DNA of 44,769 nucleotides from Gemmataceae bacterium (GTDB taxonomy: Bacteria > Planctomycetota > Planctomycetia > Gemmatales > Gemmataceae): NCBI GenBank assembly GCA_028288765.1, contig JAQGHQ010000091.1, positions 1 to 44,769 of the forward strand. The letters are read 5' to 3'. The notes below the pieces were generated by a model, which did no database searches, was not told where the DNA came from, and saw only the letters and a list, made by a program, of their open reading frames with translations. The translations under genes and the position numbers were made by a program. The first letter of the stretch is position 1. Each line of letters starts with the position of its first letter. This document shows, in pieces, positions 16,301 to 24,436 of this stretch.

Positions 16301-16715
16301 CGGCGAGCTTGCCGAGGGCGCGCCGGGTGCGGGCGAAGGTGAACGCTTCGAGGCACTCGCCGGCGAGCCCGATGAACACGACTTCCGCGGCGACGAGTTC
16401 TTCCCGCAGGACGATCGCGGCGAGACAGGCGACGGCGAGCGCGAGGTCGGCCCCGATCCGGCCTTCGAAGAGGCTTTCGAGCGAGTTGTACAGAACGCGG
16501 GCCCCGCCGATCACGGCGGCGACGAGGGCGTACCGGTAGCCGAAGAGCTCGGGGGTCCAGGTGTAGGGTTCGACCCCCTGGCCCTTGAGCCACCCGGCGA
16601 GGAGCGGCCACAGGTCGGCCGCGAGCAGCGCGCCGACGAGGGCGGTCAGGGCGTACAGGCCCAGCGGAGCTTCCGACCGGAACGGCTCATCAGCGGTGTT
16701 CAACTCGCGGTGCAT
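13335..16715 (-). CDS. P1B-type metal ATPase fused to an SPFH/HflK-like domain
   Basis: About 1126 residues. Residues 1-740 form a heavy-metal P-type ATPase: membrane helices, actuator loop with SALTGES, the CPC metal site in VVACPCPLILATP (~311), phosphorylation motif DKTGTLT (~353), SEHPLA of the nucleotide domain and hinge GDGVNDAP (~577). No N-terminal metal-binding domain is seen. After the last helices the chain continues into an SPFH/band-7 domain (~753-970; GETGIVRRFGSVTTSLDPGL, then DEIRTVEVGFRG) and a charged coiled coil, as in HflK. HflK normally pairs with HflC and controls FtsH; neither is nearby. A REPIN (15001-15088) is read in frame just before the hinge. Start: ATG at 16715 chosen; a GTG at 16826 is also open. 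Metal specificity cannot be told. Confidence 0.85.
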   Translation of the reverse strand: MHRELNTADEPFRSEAPLGLYALTALVGALLAADLWPLLAGWLKGQGVEPYTWTPELFGYRYALVAAVIGGARVLYNSLESLFEGRIGADLALAVACLAAIVLREELVAAEVVFIGLAGECLEAFTFARTRRALGKLADLFPHRCWVLRDGEEVRAYTTDLQLGDRVVVKPGGRIPVDGVVTEGRSAVDASALTGESLPLDKGPGDEVLAGSIVQAGALTVEARKVANQTVAGRVIELTAAALKDKAPLERHADRLARYFLPAVLALALVTFVGNTFYQMSGTPPPGLPKPSWAAAARVAAYPALAVLVVACPCPLILATPAAVIAALGRLAGTGVLIKGGSALERLAGVTVFAFDKTGTLTEARLELGDVIGLNDVPPAEVLRAAATAEQRSEHPLAQLILRETTGRGLTPLAADTFQAHPGAGVTATAGGAEFVVGTRRLLEEQGIGLRPDAVAALDRLDAAGQTSLLVAKDGVVIGAIGARDKVRPEAAEVVAELRAIGISPVALLTGDRAVVARAVAEQVPVTEVHAELLPAEKAEWVGRAGGVSPPSESNTPPTDARTRGAHAPRSPETTAFVGDGVNDAPALARAGVGIAVGSGTDIAAEAGDIVLMGEPLRPLPLLVRLSRETVRIIRQNIIVFGFGVNLAGIVLTGWLWPILATAPGWYERAPLVGVLYHQLGSLLVLLNSMRLLGFERTTTSPAIARLRDSAKSFDRWLNTVHLDDLVHAVGHRRRPLAAAVAGVGVLAWLGSALAPVDVGETGIVRRFGSVTTSLDPGLHVRWPWPVETITRIRPDEIRTVEVGFRGVPADGRTGVPPAPGTSDRLRRPGGGADAGLTWSSPHAEGVARLSDEAVMITGDGDLVEILATVRYRVSDPHQYLLAVSDPDAIVRSASESVLREQVAGQRFLELLTVRRAGLEGEALARLDRRLAEAVPGGLGVRLDGFTLHDLHPPPEVVSSYHAVAKAIQERDKLVNEAEADALRARRRAEEEADRVVRRAATEANRQVEEARAVRDVFLAWHRARTQLPPEEEAALAAERETRVNQRKENPESVDKDIADRRKRMLDEQRFFIESRLAARAVVEVFRQRDKILIDAADVPGKRQLFLLDPDLLRLPPGFGPKPGEP
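15001..15088. repeat. REPIN-like inverted repeat, copy 2 (inside the ATPase gene)
   Basis: Left arm 15001-15029 is identical to the left arm of copy 1. Right arm 15060-15088 matches with two changes (GGAGGG for GGGGGG, CCCCCTG for CCCCCCG). The spacer is 30 bases. It encodes about 30 residues (GGVSPPSESNTPPTDARTRG and onward) within the ATPase frame. Confidence 0.85.
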
Positions 16716-17107
16716 GAACCTGTTGTAGGAGAACACCCGATCGGGATTCACCACAGCATCAAAGAGCGCACAGCGGGGGAAGACACCGAGGAGGATGGAC
16801 CAGATACTCGCCAGAACCAACCACACGATCCGAAAGGGAGCACGTGTGGCGGTGGGCGCGGTGAGGTATTATTTCAGTGTCTCCCTCGCCGGGTATTTCC
16901 GTAACGGCCTCGACCGGCCGATAGAGCTGGTCGAGAACGGCTGGCCGGTCCGTGACCTGTTCGGTTGACGGGTGTGACGGTACGACCGCCACAACCCGCA
17001 CGCCCGCACCCGCAGCCGGGGCGGCAGCCGATTTTCCCCACCGCCGGTTCGCCAGCCGGTCCGGAGCGAGTCACACTGTTACCGGTGCGAAGGATTCCCC
17101 GCCCGGC
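16716..17107. other. Divergent intergenic region
   Basis: 392 bases between the chosen ATPase start and the FG-GAP gene. It includes the possible 37-codon N-terminal extension of the ATPase (to 16826). A short pair CTCGACC / GGTCGAG lies near 16909-16936. No further gene supported. Confidence 0.4.
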
Positions 17108-19516
17108 ATGGCCCGCCGCGAGTTCGTCATGCGCCCGTTCATCTCCACCCCGCGCAGCTTACCCACGCCCAGCCTACGACTCGAAGAACTCGAACGCCGG
17201 GACACCCCCACGTTCAGCCTGCTCGGCCCGTTCACCACCGGGCTCTCCGGCCCGTCCGTGATCGCCGTCGGCGACTTCAACCGCGACGGCCGGGCGGACG
17301 TCGCGGTCGGCAACCAGGGCGGCGGGCCCGGCGGCGCCCCGTCCGTCAGCATCCTCCTCGGGAATGGGGACGGGTCGTTCACCGCCGCCCCGTCGCTCAC
17401 CAGCCCGCTGCTCAGCCTCCCGCGGTCGATCGTCGTCGCCGACTTCAACGGCGACGGGGTGCCGGATCTGGCCGTCGGCTCGTTCGACCCCAACCAGTCG
17501 GGTGCACCGGGCAGCACGCTGGTGTTCCTCGGCAAGGGCGACGGCACGTTCGGCCCGCCGACTTTCCAGCAGCCCCTGCCGGCCATCGCCCTCGGGGCCG
17601 GCGACTTCACCGGCGACGGGGTGCCCGACCTCATCGTGGTCAGCCCGTCAGACGCGGGCTCTTTCTTGCACGTCTTCCGCGGGAACGGGGCCGGGAGTTT
17701 CGCCCCGGCCGCCGCCCCGCAGTTCGTCCCGCTGACCGTCAACCGGGTGGCGGTCGCCGACTTCAACGGGGACGGGCTTCTGGACGTCGCCGGCCTCGAC
17801 GCCGGGCCCACCGGGCCGCGGATCGTTACCCTGTACGGGAGTGGGAAAGGGACATTCGCCCAGCCGGTCTTCACCCCGCTCGGCAAACCCCCGACTGACC
17901 TCGTGGCCGGCGACTTCGACGGCGACGGGAAGGTCGACCTCGTCGTGGCCGAAGGCAACGTGGCCGTGTTCCACAAAAACCTCGGCGGGCAGGTGTTCGC
18001 CGCCGGCACGCCCGTGCTGACCACCGGCCCGGCGATCGACCGGCTCGCCGCCGCGGACTTCGACGGGAACGGCCTGCCGGACGTGGTCGCGGTGGCTTCA
18101 CAGGAAGTCCGCGTCGCCACCAGCCTCGGCGGCGGGGCGTTCGCGGCCGACCCGGGGAACCCGTACACCACGCCCGGGGTGTGGGCCGGCACCGACGTCG
18201 CGACCGGCGACGTGGACGGGGACGGGAACCCGGACGTCGTGGTCGTCCGCCGGGGGGCGAACGGGACGGGCGACCAGGGCCAGGTGCTCCTGAACCTGGA
18301 CCCGGACTTCACGCGGACGGTACTTTCCACCGCCCCGAACCCGAGCGGGGAGAACCAGCCGGTCAGGTTAACCGCCGCCGTTGCCCCGGTCGTTCCGCCA
18401 TTCCCGCTCGGCCCGGTCCCGACCGGAACGGTGACGTTCTTCGGCGACGGCCTGGTGCTCGGGACCGCCCCGCTCGCCAACGGGACCGCAACCTTCCTCG
18501 TACCCGGCTTCGCGGCCGGCACGCACCAGCTCGTCGCGCGGTACTCCGGCGACGCCGCGTTCCGGCCGAGCAGCTCGCCGCCGGTCGCGCAGGTGGTGGT
18601 CGCGTCGGGGCGCGTGTTGCGGTACGAGGTCACGGGGCTGCCGACGGGGCCGGGGTCCGGAGCCGACCGGGTGGCGAGCGGGGCGTTCACCCCGGACGGG
18701 GTCCCGGACATCGTGATCGGGTCCGGGGTCGGCCGCCCCGCCCGGGTCACGGTGATCGACGGCCAGACGAGGCAGGTGTTGGCCGAGACGCAGCCGTTCG
18801 AGGACGGCTTCACCGGGGGCGTGTTCGTCGCGGCGGGGGACCTGGACGGGGACGGGATCGCGGACCTGGTGGTGGTCGCGGACGAGGGCGGCGGGCCGCG
18901 GGTCCGGGTGTACCTCACCCGCGGCAACAAGCTCGTCCCGGCGGCCGATTTCTTGGCCCTCGACCCGACCTTCCGCGGCGGGTTGCGCGTCGCCCTCGGG
19001 GACGTAAACCACGACGGGGTCGCCGATCTGGTGGTGACCGGCGGGCCGGGGGCGGGGCCGCGGGTGGCGATCTACGACGGCCGGTCGCTGCTCCCGGGGA
19101 TGACCCCGACCCGCCTGCAGAACGACTTCTTCGCACTCGACCCGACCTTCCGCGGCGGGCTGTTCGTGGCGGTCGGGAATGTGAACGGGGACGGGTTCGG
19201 GGAGCTGGTCATCGGGACGGACGTGGGCGGCGGGCCGCGGGTGAGGGTGTTCGACGGGGCGTCGCTCGCCGCGGGCGTGCCGGTGGTGGTCGCGGACTTC
19301 TTCTCCGGCCCCGTCACCGACCGGGGCGGGGTCCGGGTGGCGGTGCGCGATGTGGACGGGGACGGCTACGCGGAGATCCTCACCGGGTCCGGGCCCGGGT
19401 CGGGGTCCCGGGTCCGCATCTACAACGGGGTCGCGGCCGCCACGGAGCCGAACCCCGTGCCGTTCTTCGAAACGGACGCCTTTCCCGGCCTGACCAGTGG
19501 CGTTTACGTGGCGTGA
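17108..19516 (+). CDS. Secreted FG-GAP/VCBS repeat protein with Ig-like domain
   Basis: An 802-residue probable surface protein. Near the N-terminus it has RLEELERRDTPTF, a motif that recurs at the start of exported planctomycete proteins. Seven FG-GAP-type units follow (for example GDFNRDGRADVAVG, ADFNGDGVPDLAVG, GDFDGDGKVDLVV), each with a DxDGDG-like calcium loop, likely forming a beta-propeller. An Ig-like segment sits at about 400-500 (PTGTVTFFGDG ... ARYSGDAAF), then four more units with GGGPRVRV wording. Start: ATG 17108 with AAGGA upstream; ATG 17129 is an alternative. Calcium binding and adhesion are family inferences. Convergent with the dehydratase gene, 61 nt away. Confidence 0.85.
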   Translation: MARREFVMRPFISTPRSLPTPSLRLEELERRDTPTFSLLGPFTTGLSGPSVIAVGDFNRDGRADVAVGNQGGGPGGAPSVSILLGNGDGSFTAAPSLTSPLLSLPRSIVVADFNGDGVPDLAVGSFDPNQSGAPGSTLVFLGKGDGTFGPPTFQQPLPAIALGAGDFTGDGVPDLIVVSPSDAGSFLHVFRGNGAGSFAPAAAPQFVPLTVNRVAVADFNGDGLLDVAGLDAGPTGPRIVTLYGSGKGTFAQPVFTPLGKPPTDLVAGDFDGDGKVDLVVAEGNVAVFHKNLGGQVFAAGTPVLTTGPAIDRLAAADFDGNGLPDVVAVASQEVRVATSLGGGAFAADPGNPYTTPGVWAGTDVATGDVDGDGNPDVVVVRRGANGTGDQGQVLLNLDPDFTRTVLSTAPNPSGENQPVRLTAAVAPVVPPFPLGPVPTGTVTFFGDGLVLGTAPLANGTATFLVPGFAAGTHQLVARYSGDAAFRPSSSPPVAQVVVASGRVLRYEVTGLPTGPGSGADRVASGAFTPDGVPDIVIGSGVGRPARVTVIDGQTRQVLAETQPFEDGFTGGVFVAAGDLDGDGIADLVVVADEGGGPRVRVYLTRGNKLVPAADFLALDPTFRGGLRVALGDVNHDGVADLVVTGGPGAGPRVAIYDGRSLLPGMTPTRLQNDFFALDPTFRGGLFVAVGNVNGDGFGELVIGTDVGGGPRVRVFDGASLAAGVPVVVADFFSGPVTDRGGVRVAVRDVDGDGYAEILTGSGPGSGSRVRIYNGVAAATEPNPVPFFETDAFPGLTSGVYVA

Positions 19517-19577
19517 CTCACTCCGGGACCGACAGCACCACCCGGAACCCGGTCTACGGGCCGGGCCCGGCGCCGTC

Positions 19578-20534
19578 CTACCAATACAGCTTGTCGAGAC
19601 TCACGTTCCCGCCGCAGAGGACGACCCCGACTTTGCGAACCCCGGTAAGTGCCCGGAACCCGTCGGACAGCACGACCGCCACCCCGACCGCCGCGCTCGG
19701 CTCGATCACCAGCTTCATCCGCTCCCACACCAGCCTCATCGCCGCCCGGATCTCGTCCTCGGTGACGGTAAAGATCTGCTCCACCTGATCCCGGATGATC
19801 GGCCAGGTGAGCTCACCGAGGCTGGTCAACAGCCCGTCGGCGATCGTGTCCGGTGCGGTCTGGGGGATCCACTTCCCGGCCGCCTTCGACCGGGCCGCGT
19901 CGTCGGCCCCGAGGGGTTCCGCCCCGAACACGCGGATGCCCGGGTGGAGCCCCCGCGCCGCCACGCAGAACCCCGACAGGAGTCCGCCCCCGCCGACCGG
20001 CGCCACGACCGCGTCCAGGTCGGGGACGTCTTCGAGCAGTTCGAGGGCGGCGGTGCCCTGGCCGGCGATCACGTCCGGGTGGTCGAACGGCGGGATCAGC
20101 GTCCCGCCGGTCCGGGCGACGACCTCCGCCGCAACCCGCTCGCGGGCGGCGAGCGTCGGCTCGCAGAGGGTGACGATCCCGCCGTACCCTTCGACCGCGT
20201 TCTTCTTCACGAGCGGGGCGGTCCGCGGCATCACGATGTACGCGGGGATGCCCCGCACTCGGGCGGCGAGGGCGAGCGCCTGGGCGTGGTTCCCGCTCGA
20301 ATGCGTCACCGCCCCCGTCGCGGCGGAGGCGGCGTCGAGCTTCCGCACCGCGTTCGTCGCCCCGCGGTACTTGAACGCGCCGGTCTTCTGGAGGTTCTCG
20401 CACTTGAAGAAGACGTGCCGGCCGGCGAGCCGGTCGAGCGTCTCGGAAGTCATCACCGGCGTCCGGTGGACGAACCCGGCGATGCGGGCGGCGGCCTCCC
20501 GGACGGTATCCAGATCGGCGGCGTATGTCGGCAT
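19578..20534 (-). CDS. Serine/threonine dehydratase or serine racemase (PLP)
   Basis: A 318-residue fold-type II PLP enzyme. The Schiff-base lysine is K55 in FKYRGA, the substrate-carboxylate loop is SSGNH (79-83) and the phosphate-binding loop is GGGGLLSG (181-188). There is no C-terminal ACT regulatory domain, so it matches the short catabolic threonine dehydratase/serine racemase group rather than biosynthetic IlvA. Which reaction dominates cannot be told from sequence. Start ATG at 20534. A REPIN copy begins 14 nt upstream of the start, so the promoter must lie in or beyond the repeat. Confidence 0.88.
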   Translation of the reverse strand: MPTYAADLDTVREAAARIAGFVHRTPVMTSETLDRLAGRHVFFKCENLQKTGAFKYRGATNAVRKLDAASAATGAVTHSSGNHAQALALAARVRGIPAYIVMPRTAPLVKKNAVEGYGGIVTLCEPTLAARERVAAEVVARTGGTLIPPFDHPDVIAGQGTAALELLEDVPDLDAVVAPVGGGGLLSGFCVAARGLHPGIRVFGAEPLGADDAARSKAAGKWIPQTAPDTIADGLLTSLGELTWPIIRDQVEQIFTVTEDEIRAAMRLVWERMKLVIEPSAAVGVAVVLSDGFRALTGVRKVGVVLCGGNVSLDKLYW

Positions 20535-20547
20535 GGAATCGGTCTTC

Positions 20548-20637
20548 GGCGAGCGGGGGGCGTGAGCCCCCCGAGTGAACGGAAACGGATCGGTGGAATC
20601 GTCACGAGCTCGGGGGGCTCACGCCCCCCCGCTCGCC
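20548..20637. repeat. REPIN-like inverted repeat, copy 3
   Basis: Left arm 20548-20576 is identical to copy 1. The right arm (about 20608-20637) matches with an extra C in the C-run and a different outer end. The spacer differs from the other two copies. It sits between the dehydratase gene and the PQQ-protein gene, both on the minus strand. Confidence 0.85.
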
Positions 20638-20686
20638 AGGCTACTTCGTCAGCTCATAGCATGCTCAACGGCCGGCACAGCCGGCC

Positions 20687-21946
20687 CTACTTGGCCACCT
20701 CGTAGCAGTACAGGTATTCCTTGTCCTTGACGTACAGCCGGTTCCCGGCGACGGCGAGATGGGCCCACGTCCCCTTCTCGGCCACCTTCCACTTCGCCAG
20801 CTCCGTGTACTCCTTCGGCGACACCTTGACCACGAACAACGTGCCCTCGGAGTTGAGCACGAGGGCCACGTCACCGGCCAGGACTATCGAGTGATACTTC
20901 CCCGGGACCCGCGGCGATGTCCAGGCGGTTACCCCGGTCTCCAGGGCGACACACACCAGCCGATTCGTCCGCGTGTCGTACCCGAGCAGGTGGTCGGCGA
21001 ACACGACCGGGGTGGTCAGGTACGATTTCAGGTCCTCACTCGTCCAGGCCGTATCCGCCGTCACCTTCCCGTGACTCTCCGTCACCCGCACGGCCGTCGT
21101 CGCCTTCCCCTCCCCGGCCACGATCACGAGGTCCCGCCACACCACCGGCGAGATGACGGTCTGCTCGAACCGGGCCTTGAACGGGACGGCCCAGAGCAGG
21201 TCGTGGTCCGCGTGCCCCAGCCCGACCATGCGGGTGCCGGTGAACCCGACCAGCTGCTTCACCCCGGCCGGCGCCGCGACCACCGGCGAGGCGTAACTGC
21301 TCCGGTCGTCGAGGGCCTTCCACACGAGCCCGCCTGTCTTGCGGTCGAACCCGGTGAACGCGCCGGCCTTTTTGCCCCCGACCGGGACGATCACCACGTC
21401 CCCGTCCACGAGCGGCGACGCCGCCGCCCCGCACGGCGGGAACCACGCGTCGTCGCCGAGCAGGCCCTTCCGCACGCCCCAGTATTCCGCCCGGCAGTCG
21501 TGCTTCCAGAGCACTTTCCCGCCCGCGGTGTCGAGGCAGTGGAGCACGCCGCCGAGGCCGAACATGTAGACCCGGTCGCCGTCCACGGTCGGGGTGGCGT
21601 TCGGGCCGCGGCCGGCGGTCGGGTCGGGAGCCTGGAACGTCTCCGGGTACTCCACCTTCCAGCGGTCCTTGCCGGTCTCCGCGTCGAGACACAGGCACCG
21701 CTCGTCGCCCTTGACGCGGCCCATGATGAACACCTTCCCGCCGGCGACCGCCGGGCCGGAGTACCCCTCGCCGACGAACGCCTTCCACTTCGGGGCGGGC
21801 GGCTCGGCGGGCCACTTCGCGGGCAGGTCGGCCCCGGGGGCGACTCCGTCCCGGTTCGGCCCCCGCCACTGCGGCCAGTCGGCGGCCGGGGCGAGGGTGA
21901 GGGCAAAGGTGAGGGCGAGCGGAGACGACAGGAAGAGACGGGTCAT
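20687..21946 (-). CDS. PQQ-like beta-propeller protein, exported
   Basis: A 419-residue protein with a signal peptide (about 1-22, SPLALTFALTLAPAA) and the planctomycete opening DWPQWRGPNRDGVA, followed by PQQ-like propeller blades (GGKVFIMGRV, LDAETGKDRW, DGDRVYMFG, LDTAGGKVLW). It resembles BamB-type and quinoprotein propellers, but no enzyme residues are visible. A structural or binding role in the periplasm is likely. The start is the ATG at 21946, chosen because it gives a clean signal peptide; the open frame reaches further up. A related protein is encoded at 37767-39062. Confidence 0.82.
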   Translation of the reverse strand: MTRLFLSSPLALTFALTLAPAADWPQWRGPNRDGVAPGADLPAKWPAEPPAPKWKAFVGEGYSGPAVAGGKVFIMGRVKGDERCLCLDAETGKDRWKVEYPETFQAPDPTAGRGPNATPTVDGDRVYMFGLGGVLHCLDTAGGKVLWKHDCRAEYWGVRKGLLGDDAWFPPCGAAASPLVDGDVVIVPVGGKKAGAFTGFDRKTGGLVWKALDDRSSYASPVVAAPAGVKQLVGFTGTRMVGLGHADHDLLWAVPFKARFEQTVISPVVWRDLVIVAGEGKATTAVRVTESHGKVTADTAWTSEDLKSYLTTPVVFADHLLGYDTRTNRLVCVALETGVTAWTSPRVPGKYHSIVLAGDVALVLNSEGTLFVVKVSPKEYTELAKWKVAEKGTWAHLAVAGNRLYVKDKEYLYCYEVAK

Positions 21947-22279
21947 TACACGGCCCTCGGCGCGGGGCGAACGGGCATACCGCAGGGTATCGCGTGGGGC
22001 GCGGGCGGACCAGCGGATTCCGCCCGGGGAACCTACCGGCCCGGCGGGCGGGAATCGGCGGATCGACACCGGCGGGCACGGAGTGTATTGTGGAAACAAG
22101 GTGACCGGGGCCACTGCCGGGACAAGAGACTGCCGGCACGGTTCGTGATGTCCGCCGCAAACGGGTCGATCGGCACGAGCGTTAGGGCTAGAAGTCGAGA
22201 CCCGCGGGCCCGCCCCGACATTTCTCGTCGGCCCGCCGAGTCTGGCGTTCGGTCGCCGTCATTTCACCAGGGTGCGCCG
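21947..22279. other. Divergent intergenic region
   Basis: 333 bases between two divergent genes for exported proteins, so promoters for both should lie here. I see a short pair CATACC / GGTATC near 21977-21992 but no confident promoter boxes or genes. Confidence 0.4.
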
Positions 22280-24283
22280 ATGAACCTGTCCGTCCGCGTG
22301 ACCGGGCCCGTACTGCTTCTCGCCGTTTTCGCCGGGCCGTCGTCCGCCGCCGATCGGAAGGAGATCGACGCCGCCGTCAAGAAGGGGGCCGACTTCCTCC
22401 AGCAGCGGTACAAGAACGCCCTGCCCGGCGGGAACGCGGACGAGGGGGTCGGCCCGGCCGCCCTCGCCGGGCTCGCCCTCCTGGAGACCGGGACCCCGGC
22501 GATCGACCCGGCCGTCAAGGCGATCACCGTCGCCGTCCGCGACGCCGCATACTCGGAAACCCGGACCTACCAGATCGTCCTCTGCCTGCTCTTCCTCGAC
22601 CGGCTCGGCGACCGGGCCGACCGGCCGGTCGTTCAGATGCTCGCGGTCCGCCTGCTGGCCGGGCAGAACGCGGCCGGGGGATGGACTTACGCGTGCATCG
22701 ATATCGTACCCGCGGCCGAGGAACAGCGGCTGCGGGCCAAGCTCGGGGGGAATCAGCTGGTCGCGGGGGCCGGCGGGGGGGCCCCCGAACCGCCCGCCGG
22801 GAAGGGCGCGCCCGGCCACCCCGGGGTCGCCGGCCGGCTGCACCCGGAGGTCGAGAAGCACCGGCACGGACTCCTGGCCAACGGCCGCGGGCGGGCGAAC
22901 CTGTTCGACGACAACTCGAACACGCAGTTCGGGGTGTTGGGGGTGTGGGTCGCCCGGAAACACGGGGTCCCGGTCGAGGACGCGCTCGACCGGATCGAGA
23001 AGCGGTTCCTCGCCACCCAGAACGCGGCCACCGGGGGCTGGCCGTACAGCGGCGCCGGCTTTGACGGGAGCCCGTCCATGACGTGCGCCGGGCTGCTCGG
23101 GCTGGCGACCGCGGTGGGCCGGCGGGAGGAGCGACGGCTGAAAGCCGAGGGGGTCAAGAAGCCCGACCCACCAATGCCCCCGCCCCCGCCCGAGCCCAAA
23201 CCCGAGCCCAAACCCGAGCCGGTGCCCGACGACCCGTTCTTCAACCCGCCGCCCCGGCCGGCCGGCCCCGCGCCGGCTCCCAAAAAACACGCCGCCCCGG
23301 CGAAGCGCGCCCCGGACGCACGGGACAAGGCCGTGGACCGGGCGCTGGAGAACCTCGCCGCGGCCCTCCGCGGGGAAGGCGCGCCGAGGGGAAGAAATGC
23401 CATGCGGGGGCCGGCCGGCCGGGGCGGCGGACTCGGCGACCGCGACATGTACTTCTTCTGGTCGCTGGAGCGGGTCGGGGTGGTCTACGGGCTGGAGAAG
23501 ATCGGAAAGGTGGACTGGTACCAGTTCGGGGCCGACACCCTCCTCCCGACCCAGACCCGCAACGGCTCGTGGGACGGCGGGTACGGGGCGGAGGTGGATA
23601 CCGCGTTCGCCCTCCTGTTCCTCGCCCGGTCGAATCTCGTCCGCGACCTGTCGGCAAAGGTCCAGGCGGACCCGGTGGGCACCGAGCTGCGGGCCGGGTC
23701 CGCCGCGCCCCCGCCGGTCGCGCCCCCGGCCCCGCCCCCAGCCCCGCAGCCGAAAGCGGACCCGGCGGTCCCGGCGGCGGTGCCGGTGCCGACCCCGGCG
23801 GCGGTGCCGACCCCGGCGGCGGACGAGTCGGTCAAGCTGGCGGCGGAGCTGGTGAAGACGCCGGCCGCGGACTGGGCGAAAGCGCTGGAGCGGGCCCGGG
23901 ACGCCAAAGGCAAGGACCACACGAAGGCACTCCTGCTCGCGATCCACCGCCTGGACGGGGACCGGAAGAAGGAGGCCCGGCACGCCCTGGCCGAACGGCT
24001 GACGCGGATGTCCACCGAGACCCTCCGGGGGATGACCGGGGCGGAGGACGCCGAACTCCGGCGGGGGGCGGTTCTGGCCTGCGCGATGAAGGACGACCGG
24101 GCCCACGTCCCGGACCTGATCGGCCGGCTGGCCGACGACGAGGAGATGGTCGTCCGGGCCGCGCGGGCGGGGCTGAAGAGCCTGTCCGGCGGGCAGGACT
24201 TCGGCCCGACCGCGGGGGCGACGAAGGACGACCGGAAGATCGCCGCCGACGCCTGGCGGGCGTGGTGGGCACGGCAGAAGTAA
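22280..24283 (+). CDS. Exported toroid-repeat protein with HEAT-like C-terminus
   Basis: A 667-residue protein with a signal peptide (1-24, ending SSAAD). Alpha-alpha toroid repeats of the prenyltransferase/squalene oxidase type lie at about 30-300 (QNAAGGWTY, QNAATGGWPYSGAG) and again at ~375-470 (TRNGSWDGGYG). Between and after them are Pro-rich linkers (PPPPPEPKPEPKPEP; a Pro/Ala run near 475-515). The C-terminal ~120 residues are HEAT-like (DAELRRGAVLACAMKDD, LADDEEMVVRAAR). No cyclase DxDD motif. A structural or binding role in the periplasm is likely. It shares repeat type with the gene at 38-1204. Its stop lies 6 nt before the GTCGTAA repeat array. Confidence 0.8.
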   Translation: MNLSVRVTGPVLLLAVFAGPSSAADRKEIDAAVKKGADFLQQRYKNALPGGNADEGVGPAALAGLALLETGTPAIDPAVKAITVAVRDAAYSETRTYQIVLCLLFLDRLGDRADRPVVQMLAVRLLAGQNAAGGWTYACIDIVPAAEEQRLRAKLGGNQLVAGAGGGAPEPPAGKGAPGHPGVAGRLHPEVEKHRHGLLANGRGRANLFDDNSNTQFGVLGVWVARKHGVPVEDALDRIEKRFLATQNAATGGWPYSGAGFDGSPSMTCAGLLGLATAVGRREERRLKAEGVKKPDPPMPPPPPEPKPEPKPEPVPDDPFFNPPPRPAGPAPAPKKHAAPAKRAPDARDKAVDRALENLAAALRGEGAPRGRNAMRGPAGRGGGLGDRDMYFFWSLERVGVVYGLEKIGKVDWYQFGADTLLPTQTRNGSWDGGYGAEVDTAFALLFLARSNLVRDLSAKVQADPVGTELRAGSAAPPPVAPPAPPPAPQPKADPAVPAAVPVPTPAAVPTPAADESVKLAAELVKTPAADWAKALERARDAKGKDHTKALLLAIHRLDGDRKKEARHALAERLTRMSTETLRGMTGAEDAELRRGAVLACAMKDDRAHVPDLIGRLADDEEMVVRAARAGLKSLSGGQDFGPTAGATKDDRKIAADAWRAWWARQK

Positions 24284-24288
24284 GACCA

Positions 24289-24436
24289 GTCGTAAAGTCG
24301 TAACGTCGCAAGTCGCAAGTCATAACGTCGTAAAGTCGTAAAGTCGTAGAGATACGAGTCCTAAAGTCGACGGGTTGGACTTTGTGACGTTACGACTTTA
24401 CGACGTTACGACTTGCGACGTTACGACTTTACGACT
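24289..24436. repeat. GTCGTAA heptamer array forming a long inverted repeat
   Basis: The left arm (24289-24348) is about eight units of GTCGTAAA, GTCGTAAC or GTCGCAA. The right arm (24386-24436) is the same series in inverted orientation (GACGTTAC, GACTTTAC, GACTTGC). The spacer is about 37 bases. The right arm supplies the stop codon of phoR. It lies between convergent genes and would form a strong hairpin in either transcript. Confidence 0.8.

Noticed and set aside
20759..22279. 507-codon extension of the toroid/HEAT gene
   Set aside because: It is the antisense of the PQQ gene at 20687-21946; the signal peptide begins at 22280.
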